Assembly (NCBI GenBank): GCA_944320795.1
Contig: CALUIU010000006.1
Span: 26,631 to 90,630, forward strand
Direction: 5' to 3'
Length of the DNA stretch: 64,000 bases
Source of the DNA: Candidatus Paraprevotella stercoravium
Lineage (GTDB): Bacteria; Bacteroidota; Bacteroidia; Bacteroidales; Bacteroidaceae
The notes under the pieces were generated by a model that searched no databases, had not been told where the DNA came from, and saw only the letters and a list, made by a program, of their open reading frames with translations. This document shows positions 48,540 through 56,579 of the stretch, in pieces. Within the stretch, counting starts at the first letter, position 1. Each line of letters begins with the position of its first letter. The translations under genes and the position numbers were made by a program.

Positions 48540-48568
48540 ACATATAAGTATACATGCGAACATAAATA

Positions 48569-48610
48569 AAAAAACAGAACCATACAATCTGCGTATCGGT
48601 TCTGTTTTTT
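48569..48610. terminator. Bidirectional terminator
   Basis: A 13-bp stem (AAAAAACAGAACC / GGTTCTGTTTTTT) with a 16-base loop separates the converging DUF4230-like and GNAT genes. Confidence 0.85.
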
Positions 48611-48617
48611 GTTTCTT

Positions 48618-49178
48618 TCATAGAGGAAGCTGTAATTCAAAATCCGGACATTGATAGACTTCCTGATAAAGCCATTTCCGGATACGCTTAAAATCAGAAA
48701 CTTCATCCAACCCTGTTCCCCGAACCATCAGATAAAGAGCTATCGGATTGCATGTTTTCTGATAGGGAGGCTGTACATAATGACTGTTTTCCCAAAGTGC
48801 AAAACCGTTGCGACGGTAGAAACCGATGCGCCGCTGTGCCATTTCCTCCAAAGGCAGTTCTACTTCAAGCACCAAAGGATACGCATACAAAGCGGACAGA
48901 CGGTCGAGAACCTCACTGCCGATTCCCTTGCCGCGTACCTCAGGCACGGTGGCAAAATGTTCCACATAAACAAAATCCGGCCCCTGCCAGCAGGTGATGA
49001 ATCCCACAAAACCGTCATCCTGCATCAAGGCATATGTCATCAGCGAAGGATACTGGTCCGTCACCCGACGCTGTTCCTCTGGAGCGCGCCTTTCTTCAGG
49101 AGGGAAAGCACTCGCAAACAAATTCTCAACCAAAGCGTATTCGGCATTTTTGGTCTTAATCTTTTTCAGTTCAATCAT
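48618..49178 (-). CDS. GNAT-family N-acetyltransferase
   Basis: The product has 186 residues from the ATG at 49178 (MIELKKIKTK); the upstream 13 residues of the open frame are not family-like. The GNAT motifs are DGFVGFITCWQGPDFVYVE, then VPEVRGKGIGSEVLDRL (acetyl-CoA loop RGKGIG) and GFYRRNGFALWE. The substrate is unknown. It is transcribed alone, divergent from rmuC. Confidence 0.88.
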   Translation of the reverse strand: MIELKKIKTKNAEYALVENLFASAFPPEERRAPEEQRRVTDQYPSLMTYALMQDDGFVGFITCWQGPDFVYVEHFATVPEVRGKGIGSEVLDRLSALYAYPLVLEVELPLEEMAQRRIGFYRRNGFALWENSHYVQPPYQKTCNPIALYLMVRGTGLDEVSDFKRIRKWLYQEVYQCPDFELQLPL

Positions 49179-49281
49179 AGCATAAAAAATTATTTCAGAG
49201 CAAATGTAAGAAAACAAAAGTTCAGAAACAAATTTTCGATTTTTTGTTTTTCACGCGCAAAAACTTGCCGAAGAAAAAGAT

Positions 49282-49289
49282 TATCTTTG
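49282..49289 (+). promoter_or_regulatory. -7 element upstream of rmuC
   Basis: TATCTTTG fits TAnnTTTG, 47 bases before the rmuC ATG; no TTTG at the usual -33 spacing. Confidence 0.45.
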
Positions 49290-49336
49290 CAAGAATAATA
49301 TAAAACAGAAACCATAAAGACAAGACTAGAACCATC

Positions 49337-50743
49337 ATGACAGAAATCATTTTTTTATGCATCGGCATATTGGGAGGCTTTGCCGCCGGATGGCTCCTGC
49401 AAAAAAGCAAGACCGGAAGCCTTTCGGCACAGATCGCCGCCAAAGAAGGAGAACTGGAACGCGAACGCCAACTTTATCATCTGGAACAGGAACGGAGCAA
49501 ACAACGGGAACACGAACTGGAGCAAAGACTGATGCAAATGAATGACGAAAACAAGGAACTGCGTTCGGCACGGGACGTTTCGGAAAAGGAAATAGAACTG
49601 CTCCACCAGCAAATCACCAAAGAAGAAGCTGCCGGTAAGGAACGTCTGAAAGAACAGATGGATCTGGTAAGACAGCAAATGCAGAACGCCACCCAGGAAA
49701 TGCTCAAACAGCGATCAAACGAATTGTCGGAACACAACCAGTCACAAATGAGCGCCCTGCTCACCCCGCTCAAACAGTCCATCTCCGAAATGAAACAGAC
49801 CATGGAAAGCAACCGAGATGTGCACAACCGCAATACGGCATCACTCGAAAAAGCCATAGAGGAAATGATGAAACGCACCATGGACATCGGCAAGGAAGCC
49901 GACAAACTGGCGCACGCCCTACGTAACGAAAGCAAGACGCAAGGCAACTGGGGCGAGCTGATTCTGGACGATCTGCTCTGCGGACAGGGACTGAAAGAAG
50001 GATTGCACTACGAAAAACAGGTGCTCCTGCGCGACGGACAGGGACGGGTCATCCGCAACGAGGATTCGGGCAAGAAAATGATTCCCGACACCATACTGCA
50101 CTACCCTGACGGTAAGGATGCCATCATCGACTCAAAAGTTTCACTGACCGCCTTTGTGGATTATCAGAATGCGGAAACCGAAGAGGAACGCAACGAGGCT
50201 CTGAAACGGCATGTGCAAAGTGTGAAACAACATGTCAATGAACTGGCACGCAAGGATTACAGCGCTTACATCAAGCCGCCCCGGCAATCGCTCAACTACG
50301 TCATCATGTTTGTACCCAACGAATCAGCGCTGCAACTGGCACTGCAAAGCGAAGCCACCCTGTGGCACGATGCCTTCGAAAGAGGAGTGTTCATCACCAG
50401 CGAACAGAATCTGATGGCTGCCCTACGCATGATCCAGATTGCCTGGACCCAAGTACAGCAGGCACGCAACCAGGAAGCCATATTCGACACGGCACGCATG
50501 CTGCTCGACCGTGTGGCCGACTTTATCAAATACTTCGACGAGATGGGACAGAAACTGCAGGATGCCCACAGCTTCTACATCAAATCAGCCAACAAGTTGC
50601 GCGACGGTAAGCAAAGCGTTGTGGGAGGAGCCAACAAACTGATCCGCCTGGGCGCCAAAACGAGCAGCAACAAAAATCTGCCCGAGACCAACGACAGCGG
50701 CATACCCTCACAATCGGAAAATGCAGCCTTTCAAGCAGACTGA
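49337..50743 (+). CDS. rmuC: DNA recombination protein RmuC
   Basis: The protein has 468 residues. A short N-terminal hydrophobic helix (IIFLCIGILGGFAAGWLLQ) is followed by a long coiled coil (about 30-150, Glu/Gln/Lys-rich). The RmuC domain follows: ALRNESKTQGNWGELILDDL, then DSKVSLTAFVDYQNAETEEE, IMFVPNESALQLAL and NLMAALRMIQIAW. It belongs to a PD-(D/E)XK-like fold and is thought to limit DNA inversions at short repeats. The length is typical. Confidence 0.95.
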   Translation: MTEIIFLCIGILGGFAAGWLLQKSKTGSLSAQIAAKEGELERERQLYHLEQERSKQREHELEQRLMQMNDENKELRSARDVSEKEIELLHQQITKEEAAGKERLKEQMDLVRQQMQNATQEMLKQRSNELSEHNQSQMSALLTPLKQSISEMKQTMESNRDVHNRNTASLEKAIEEMMKRTMDIGKEADKLAHALRNESKTQGNWGELILDDLLCGQGLKEGLHYEKQVLLRDGQGRVIRNEDSGKKMIPDTILHYPDGKDAIIDSKVSLTAFVDYQNAETEEERNEALKRHVQSVKQHVNELARKDYSAYIKPPRQSLNYVIMFVPNESALQLALQSEATLWHDAFERGVFITSEQNLMAALRMIQIAWTQVQQARNQEAIFDTARMLLDRVADFIKYFDEMGQKLQDAHSFYIKSANKLRDGKQSVVGGANKLIRLGAKTSSNKNLPETNDSGIPSQSENAAFQAD

Positions 50744-50787
50744 TTCCAACAGACCTTATCCTGGCCTTCAGGCCGATATACAAAGAC

Positions 50788-50820
50788 GCCCGGACCTCAC
50801 ATTGAAGTGAAAGTCCGGGC
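50788..50820. terminator. Bidirectional terminator between rmuC and the PepSY-like gene
   Basis: GC-rich stem GCCCGGAC / GTCCGGGC extended by CTCAC-GTGA pairing, with AAAG and CTTT at the ends, lying between converging genes. Confidence 0.85.
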
Positions 50821-50852
50821 ACTTTCTTTCATTATGTCTGAAATGTTACGGA

Positions 50853-51296
50853 TCAATCGTCCAGTCTCAGGAAATTTCCCTGAGCGTCAAATTCTACAGA
50901 CAGATCATTCTTCAGTTCGACATCATAACCTCCCTTTCTGTGGCGTTCGATCTTCTCAACGGCGATATTCGGGAAGTTCTTCTTCAGATAAGTCTTCACA
51001 GTGGCAGGAATCAAAGCATCAGGAACCGGATTCAACTTGCTGTCCACTTCGGTCCATTCTCCCTTGCTGTTAAATTCAATCTGTGTACCGTCTTCAAAAA
51101 TGGCTTCATAGGTAGCAGCCTCCAGAAAATCCTTGTCGATCTTGATATAAGACAGTTTTGCCTTTGCAAAATACTTCTGGATTGTTGTACGTGCAACCTG
51201 CGGCAACTGGTTTATATCACGGGTTATCACATCCTTTGCCATTGCTTGAACTGACAGACCAATCATCATCACAAATAAAAAAAACAGTTTTTTCAT
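50853..51296 (-). CDS. Secreted PepSY-like (DUF2874) protein
   Basis: This 147-residue protein has a signal peptide (FVMMIGLSVQAMA). The mature protein holds two PepSY-like beta-alpha units: LSYIKIDKDFLEAATYEAIF with DGTQIEFNSKGEWTEVD, and YLKKNFPNIAVEKIERH ending VEFDAQGNFLRLDD. It is a paralogue of the gene just upstream (same VITRD-x-x-QLP start of the mature part and the same C-terminal GNF-x-R-x-DD). The pair follows a two-component system in the same orientation, and PepSY-like proteins of this type commonly accompany such systems in Bacteroidales. It is periplasmic. Confidence 0.85.
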   Translation of the reverse strand: MKKLFFLFVMMIGLSVQAMAKDVITRDINQLPQVARTTIQKYFAKAKLSYIKIDKDFLEAATYEAIFEDGTQIEFNSKGEWTEVDSKLNPVPDALIPATVKTYLKKNFPNIAVEKIERHRKGGYDVELKNDLSVEFDAQGNFLRLDD

Positions 51297-51332
51297 AATC
51301 GTAAATTTTTAAAGTTCCTATTTTCAGTTTAT

Positions 51333-51770
51333 TTAATCGTCCATTCTCTTAAAGTTTCCATCTGCGTCAAATATCACTTCCAGACCGTTGTTCAGTTCCA
51401 CTTCAATGGTGCGCGAAGTGCGTTTGATTTTCTCTACAGAATCTGTCGGGAAATTGTCCTGCAGATAGCGGGCCACTCCCTGAGGCATCATGACAACCGG
51501 TACCGAGGTTCTCTTGCATTCCACTTCTTTCCATTCTCCGTCGGAATCAAATTCCAGTTCATCACCATTGGTAAGCACCACCTTGTATTCTGTTGAGAAC
51601 AGCTCTCGGTCAATCTTAATGTAAGAAATATGATGCTGCGAAAAGTTTTTCTGAACAAATTGTCGGGCCGGTTCCGGAAGCTGTGCCATATCTCGTGTCA
51701 CCACATCATCCATACACGAACTCATCAGTAACACTGCAGGCAGCAGCAGATATAGAAATAAACGTTTCAT
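51333..51770 (-). CDS. PepSY-like (DUF2874) lipoprotein
   Basis: This 145-residue protein has a lipoprotein signal with lipobox LMSSC (C19). The mature part parallels its downstream neighbour: VVTRDMAQLPEPARQFVQKN, then ISYIKIDRELFSTEYKVVL, DSDGEWKEVE and a C-terminal VIFDADGNFKRMDD. So one copy is membrane-anchored by lipid and the other is soluble, arising from a tandem duplication. It lies 66 bases after the histidine kinase stop; two TTCCTA repeats 11 bp apart sit in that gap. Confidence 0.86.
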   Translation of the reverse strand: MKRLFLYLLLPAVLLMSSCMDDVVTRDMAQLPEPARQFVQKNFSQHHISYIKIDRELFSTEYKVVLTNGDELEFDSDGEWKEVECKRTSVPVVMMPQGVARYLQDNFPTDSVEKIKRTSRTIEVELNNGLEVIFDADGNFKRMDD

Positions 51771-51816
51771 AACTTTCTCCTTTCTTGATTAATTGTTTTT
51801 TGATAGGACAAAGTAA

Positions 51817-51843
51817 AACATCAAAATAGGAATCTTTTAGGAA
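51817..51843 (-). promoter_or_regulatory. Candidate regulator-binding repeats and weak promoter before the PepSY-like pair
   Basis: On the minus strand TTCCTA occurs at 51843-51838 and 51832-51827, exactly 11 bp apart, overlapping the kinase stop codon. A -7-like TACTTTG, one base shorter than consensus, begins about 10 bases further on. This is the same geometry class as the repeats before mgtA but with only two copies. Confidence 0.4.
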
Positions 51844-53132
51844 TTTACGTCACATTTCTCCAAATTTACAATCTTTAACATAAAAACATGCATTCCCTCA
51901 TATTTATATGATAAAGGAAGATGATAGAAATCGGCAATAGACTTGACCAAGGCCAATCCCAGACCGGTAGATTCGGTAGTTTTACTACGGTCGTGATAGA
52001 ACCTGCGGAAAATCAGTTCCGGATCCAAAGGAGTCTCTCCGCTGTTCTTCACCATCAGCCATTCACGAGTCAGCTCCACCTCTACCCTACCTCCTGCCGG
52101 AGTATGTACCATAGCATTCTTCAGCAAATTGTTGATCAGGACATGAGCCAGCGACTCATTGATCAGAACCACACCAGCACCGGTGCTTTCAAAATGTGTC
52201 TTTATATTCTTGGCTTCATAAATCTCGTCCATAATCTCCAATATATCGGAGATCATCTGCGACAGATTTACGGGTGAGGCGTCTATGAACTGACCATTAT
52301 TGATGCGCGAAAGCAACAACAGGGACTTGTTGAGCTGCACCACACGATTCAGCGCCGCAAACATATCGCCCACATATTCCAGCTGTTTCTCCGTGATGTC
52401 CTCCGATTCGGACAAAAGCTCCAGTTTGCCACGGATAATCGCCAACGGAGTCTGCAACTCATGCGACGCATTCTCAGTAAACTGTTTCTGCTCCTTATAG
52501 ACCGATTCGGCTCGGCGTGCCATATCCAACGCGGCATCGTTTAGAATGCGAAACTCACGTATCGGAGTATCATTCTCCAGATCAGGCACCGGTTTTCCGG
52601 GAGTCACCTGCTGCAACCAGAGCACCAGGCGGTGCAAGGGACGGAATACCCGCTTGAGCGAAGCATATACACCCAGGGTGGTACACAGCAGCAACACGAC
52701 ATACAGCACCACCAAGGCCCACCAGATGGCACGGATCAGATCATCACGCTCCAAAGTGGAACTCATCAAAGTGAGCTCGTAATAGGCTCCGTCAGCCGTA
52801 CGGAAACAGCTTTTCATCACTCGCACAGGCTCGAACTCATTCTCGGTCTGTATATATACCGAAGAATCAAAATAGGTTTCACGGTAATTTTCCGCTTCTT
52901 CGGCTGTAATCGGCCGGAACCGGTAACGCTGCATGATCGAGTCATTGGTATGCAAGAGCTCGGGATTATGCAATACCTTTCCGATCAGAATCTCACGCGT
53001 GTTATTCAGCGCGTCGTCTGTCTCATCCATCACCTCATGAAGTACCAGAAAATAAAAGACAGTACCCCATAAAGCCAAAAAGAACAGAATAATCAGGAAT
53101 ATCACCCGATTGGTATAACGCAACAAATTCAT
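51837..53132 (-). CDS. Sensor histidine kinase
   Basis: This 431-residue membrane kinase has TM1 near residues 10-30, a periplasmic part of about 120 residues (PITAEEAENYRETYFDSSVY), and TM2 near 165-185. The HAMP-like linker (SLKRVFRPLHRLVLWLQQV) leads to the phosphoacceptor region FTENASHELQTPLAIIRGKL. The HATPase domain has NNLLKNAMVHTPAGG and TGLGLALVKSIADF. It begins 6 bases after the response regulator. The PepSY-like genes downstream are its likely output or input partners. Confidence 0.93.
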   Translation of the reverse strand: MNLLRYTNRVIFLIILFFLALWGTVFYFLVLHEVMDETDDALNNTREILIGKVLHNPELLHTNDSIMQRYRFRPITAEEAENYRETYFDSSVYIQTENEFEPVRVMKSCFRTADGAYYELTLMSSTLERDDLIRAIWWALVVLYVVLLLCTTLGVYASLKRVFRPLHRLVLWLQQVTPGKPVPDLENDTPIREFRILNDAALDMARRAESVYKEQKQFTENASHELQTPLAIIRGKLELLSESEDITEKQLEYVGDMFAALNRVVQLNKSLLLLSRINNGQFIDASPVNLSQMISDILEIMDEIYEAKNIKTHFESTGAGVVLINESLAHVLINNLLKNAMVHTPAGGRVEVELTREWLMVKNSGETPLDPELIFRRFYHDRSKTTESTGLGLALVKSIADFYHLPLSYKYEGMHVFMLKIVNLEKCDVNS

Positions 53133-53138
53133 AACCGT

Positions 53139-53813
53139 CTATACTACCAGTTTATATCCAAAACCATATACCGCCTTGATTTCGGGCACAGCTCCGGCCT
53201 GTTTGAGTTTCTTCCGCAGATTCTTTACCTGAGAATACAGAAAATCCAGACTGTCTGCCTGGTCAATGTGATCCCCCCAAACAGACTCCGCCAATGAGGT
53301 TTTATTGATCAGACGATTGGGATTCGATACGAAATAATACAAAAGATCAAATTCTTTCCGGTTGAGCTGGATTTCCTGTTCCCCTACCATCACTTGCCTT
53401 TTGTCGGGATAAACCACCAGATTCTCCAAAATGATGCTGGTGTCGCCCTGAGCGTTCTTACGGCGCAGCAAGGATTTGATACGGGCGTGAAGCTCGGCCA
53501 AATGAAACGGTTTGGCCAGATAATCATCGGCCCCCATATCCAACCCCTTGATCTTATCATCAACGGAGTCCTTTGCCGACAGAATAATCACCCGTTCCTG
53601 CTTACGCAACCGCTTCAATACAGAAAGAATAGCCAATCCACTTCCACCGGGCAACATGATATCCAGTAGGACACAATCATAATCATAATCCTGAATCTTA
53701 CTCAATGCAGTCTGATAATCGGGTGCGCTTTCCACCGTATATTTTTCTTTTCTTAAAGACTCACACACCATGTCGCGCAGTGCGTCTTCGTCTTCTACTA
53801 CCAGAATTTTCAT
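53139..53813 (-). CDS. OmpR/PhoB-family response regulator
   Basis: This 224-residue regulator has a receiver domain with VVEDEDALRDM, phospho-acceptor D in CVLLDIMLPGGSG (near residue 51), and K in ADDYLAKPF. The winged helix has LNRKEFDLLYYFVSNPNRLI and SLDFLYSQVKNLRKKLKQ. It starts 17 bases after the thioesterase stop and ends 6 before the kinase. The receiver sequence resembles the copper- or QseB-like branch, but the signal cannot be told. Confidence 0.93.
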   Translation of the reverse strand: MKILVVEDEDALRDMVCESLRKEKYTVESAPDYQTALSKIQDYDYDCVLLDIMLPGGSGLAILSVLKRLRKQERVIILSAKDSVDDKIKGLDMGADDYLAKPFHLAELHARIKSLLRRKNAQGDTSIILENLVVYPDKRQVMVGEQEIQLNRKEFDLLYYFVSNPNRLINKTSLAESVWGDHIDQADSLDFLYSQVKNLRKKLKQAGAVPEIKAVYGFGYKLVV

Positions 53814-53830
53814 AAAAAGCCTCCGTTTCT

Positions 53831-54241
53831 TTACATCAATGCGTCCACTTGCAGATCTTCGCGCTTGCGATAGCCCGAACTGGTCATCAGAGCAATCAGT
53901 TCGCCCTGCTCATCCGTTACCCGAACTTCAATGAACGGAACACGCCCGTGATTCATTATTTCATGCGCCTCCGCATAAAGTAGTCCGGGATGAGCTGGTT
54001 TCAAAAAAGTAATACCGGCATTCAACGACAGAGTCAGTTTTCCACGACTATTGGCCGCCACTCCAAAAGCCATATCTGCCAAAGCAAAGATCACTCCTCC
54101 ATGACAAATGCCCCCCAAATTCAGATGCTCAGGTTTCACCGTCATACGTACACGAGAAAATCCTTCTTTGGCCTCAATAACCTCAGTTCCCAACATTCTT
54201 TCAAACTCATCGCAATCAAACAAATCTTTCAGTGTTCCCAT
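53831..54241 (-). CDS. Hotdog-fold thioesterase (PaaI-like)
   Basis: The product has 136 residues from the ATG at 54241 (MGTLKDLFDCDEFERML); the open frame goes further but is not family-like. The signature HLNLGGICHGGVIFALADMA (the HGG(V/M) motif of the PaaI/4HBT group) is followed by SLNAGITFLKPAHPGLLY. It is a cytosolic hydrolase of small acyl- or aryl-CoA. It is upstream of, and close to, the two-component genes, so it is probably in the same transcript. A link to the paaK gene at 58667 is possible but they are 4.4 kb apart. Confidence 0.87.
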   Translation of the reverse strand: MGTLKDLFDCDEFERMLGTEVIEAKEGFSRVRMTVKPEHLNLGGICHGGVIFALADMAFGVAANSRGKLTLSLNAGITFLKPAHPGLLYAEAHEIMNHGRVPFIEVRVTDEQGELIALMTSSGYRKREDLQVDALM

Positions 54242-54387
54242 ATTTTTCCTTATTATAAATCGGATAAAGATAATAAAAAGGTTTGGATAAAAATGAGTTT
54301 GAACAGATAAAAAAGAAAAAAGAGATTTTCCGAACAACCTGTCCGATTATTGCGTATCTTCGCTTTTATAAACAAAAAATCAAAATT

Positions 54388-55587
54388 ATGGTCAGTATAA
54401 AAATTGAAATCAAAAGCTGGAAAAAAACTCTTTTATTTTTCCTGATTATCGGAATAATCGCAGCAGGCGTATATTGGACAACACGCTGGGTGATCCCGAC
54501 TCAGGATTTTGAAATTACCGATGATCTGGGCGGAAATATCTTCCCCTCAGCCATTTTATCTACAGCCACCACAGATGCCATGATCATCAAGCCGACCATC
54601 AAGAATTATCTGGGAAACCCTAAATCGGGCCTGGCTCTGAAAATAAATTCTCCGTCAGAGAATTGCCGGATTCAGGTAACCGTAGCGGAAACACCCTTCT
54701 ACCGCACCTCTGTTTCAGAATTTGTTTTACCGGAAAAAGGAAAAGAATACACCATATATCCCGACATCATCTGGAATTACGACAAACTGCGCAATAACGA
54801 ACAGGCCACTCCCATCAATGTGGTCATGCAGGTCAGCGCCAACAACAAGGACTGGGGGCAACACATCAAGACATTCTCCATGCGAAGCATCAACGAATGC
54901 CTGCTGGGATATCTTGGAAAAGACAACAAATATCACACAACCTACGAATTCTTTGCCGCATATGTCAATGAAGAAAACCCGCTCATCGATAAGGTTCTGC
55001 GCGAAGCTCTGAATACCAAAATAGTGAACCGCTTTTTGGGATACCAAAGCAAACAGCCATCGTATGTGGACAAACAGGTCTATGCTTTATGGAATGTACT
55101 GCAGAAACGTAATTTCCGGTACAGTTCCATTTCCTACAGTAGCCTGTCAAGCAATATCGTCTTTTCCCAACGAGTCCGTACTTTCGAAGATGCTCTCAAA
55201 TCTTCACAGATCAACTGCGTGGACGGCAGTGTGTTATTCGCCTCACTGCTCCGGGCCATCAATATTGACCCCGTACTCGTACGTGTACCGGGACACATGT
55301 TTGTAGGTTACTACACCGACAAAGGACACAAGGAAATCAACTTCCTGGAAACAACCATGATCGGAGATGTGGATATGGACGAGTTCTTCCCCGAAGAGAA
55401 ACTGGACTCCACCATGGTAGGCAAAAGCCAGAACGAAGTATCGCGCATCGCTTTTGAGAAATCAAAAGAATACGCCAACAAAAAATACCAAAGCTACAAG
55501 GATCTCTTCGGTACGGACAACAAAAACTATATGTTTTTGGAAATATCCAGAAATATACGCAAGTCCGTGCAGACTATCGGAAAGTAA
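54388..55587 (+). CDS. Membrane-anchored transglutaminase-like protein
   Basis: The product has 399 residues from the ATG at 54388; the open frame extends to 54283 without family-like residues. One N-terminal TM helix (TLLFFLIIGIIAAGVYW) is followed by a beta-rich domain (about 45-180). The transglutaminase-like core has the active-site cysteine in SQINCVDGSVLFASLLRAI and the histidine in VRVPGHMFVGYYTDKG. Since these folds often act as peptidases on the cell envelope, a role in wall or protein processing is plausible but not shown. The promoter faces the thioesterase cluster. Confidence 0.82.
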   Translation: MVSIKIEIKSWKKTLLFFLIIGIIAAGVYWTTRWVIPTQDFEITDDLGGNIFPSAILSTATTDAMIIKPTIKNYLGNPKSGLALKINSPSENCRIQVTVAETPFYRTSVSEFVLPEKGKEYTIYPDIIWNYDKLRNNEQATPINVVMQVSANNKDWGQHIKTFSMRSINECLLGYLGKDNKYHTTYEFFAAYVNEENPLIDKVLREALNTKIVNRFLGYQSKQPSYVDKQVYALWNVLQKRNFRYSSISYSSLSSNIVFSQRVRTFEDALKSSQINCVDGSVLFASLLRAINIDPVLVRVPGHMFVGYYTDKGHKEINFLETTMIGDVDMDEFFPEEKLDSTMVGKSQNEVSRIAFEKSKEYANKKYQSYKDLFGTDNKNYMFLEISRNIRKSVQTIGK

Positions 55588-55597
55588 CATTCAGAAA

Positions 55598-56359
55598 TCA
55601 TGGAACGACAATCTTCATCTTATTGACAATATAAACGCCTGCTTTCAAAGGAACCGGGCGTGTACCTGCCACTTCTCCGGCAAAGACACAAACTCCGTCA
55701 AGAGTATGAACAGTTACCCTCTGAGGCACATCTGATGAAAGATACAAACCGCCCTTGACAGCGCGCACCTTCACGTCATCAGCCACAGGCGCCAGACCTT
55801 CTACAGCCGTAGTCTCACCATTGGCATCAATCTCATCATAAGGAATTTCCGACAATGAGAAACGGCTCACTGTTCCGCAACCCCAGTTTGACGGATCTCT
55901 CCAGTCAACCAAAACTCCCAAAGAAACAGTCGTTGGCTCTGAAAGCTGGAATGAGACCTTACCATTGGCTATGTCTTCGGCAACCAAAGCTTCATCCAGT
56001 TTATCAACATCCGGAAGCCCCTTACCCTTATTGACTACCAGATAAGAAGTCAGGAACTTGTAATATGCTCCGAAAGTCACCCCAAATTGGTAGAATCCGG
56101 CCGGAAGCTCTACAGTCTGATATACTTTATGGTTTGGAATCTCGGAAGCAAAGCCTCTACCGGCTTCAACCACCATATTATAATTATATTCCTTATCGGT
56201 CACATGGAAACCGGTAGGAGCGGTACCCTGAGCGATATTCTCCAAAACCCAACCAGACTTTTCGGTTTCGGTTTCCAGTTCATAATTCTGATACTGAGCA
56301 ATCGGGTCTGTGTAGAACGGAGTTTCTGCATGCAGGAAAGGTGCCTCGTAATTGGTCAT
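55598..56359 (-). CDS. DUF5013-like beta-rich protein without signal peptide (possible 5'-truncated gene)
   Basis: The protein has 253 residues. The sequence resembles the C-terminal part of secreted Bacteroidales carbohydrate-associated proteins: YNYNMVVEAGRGFASEIP, then VYQTVELPAGFYQFGVTF and a C-terminal sorting-like domain (GGLYLSSDVPQRVTVHTLDG, ending GVYIVNKMKIVVP). I liken it to DUF5013 with low certainty. The start is the first ATG after an in-frame stop, and no signal peptide or membrane segment precedes it, although every homologue I can think of is exported. The gene is therefore probably a 3' remnant or a mis-started fragment. A short 11-bp inverted repeat (56438-56468) lies upstream. 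Confidence 0.55.
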   Translation of the reverse strand: MTNYEAPFLHAETPFYTDPIAQYQNYELETETEKSGWVLENIAQGTAPTGFHVTDKEYNYNMVVEAGRGFASEIPNHKVYQTVELPAGFYQFGVTFGAYYKFLTSYLVVNKGKGLPDVDKLDEALVAEDIANGKVSFQLSEPTTVSLGVLVDWRDPSNWGCGTVSRFSLSEIPYDEIDANGETTAVEGLAPVADDVKVRAVKGGLYLSSDVPQRVTVHTLDGVCVFAGEVAGTRPVPLKAGVYIVNKMKIVVP

Positions 56360-56506
56360 ATAAAAAATAACGAGTTAACACTGTAAGGACTGAAGATTGG
56401 GACAAAAGTCCAGACTGTAATAACTCAACGACCTAAGATTCTGCAAAATAAATATTTTTTTGCAGAATACAAGCAATATGAATTAAAAAACAAAATATAT
56501 AAAAAA

Positions 56507-56556
56507 GAAAAAGACCCATGATGCTTTTCCGATAAAAGCAACCATCGGTCTTTTTC
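56507..56556 (-). terminator. Terminator of the alkaline phosphatase gene
   Basis: A stem GAAAAAGACC / GGTCTTTTTC with further pairing inside (GATGCTTTT / AAAAGCA region) lies about 24 bases after the stop codon. Flanking A and T runs are present. Confidence 0.8.
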
Positions 56557-56579
56557 TTCATTAAAATTTTATACAATTC

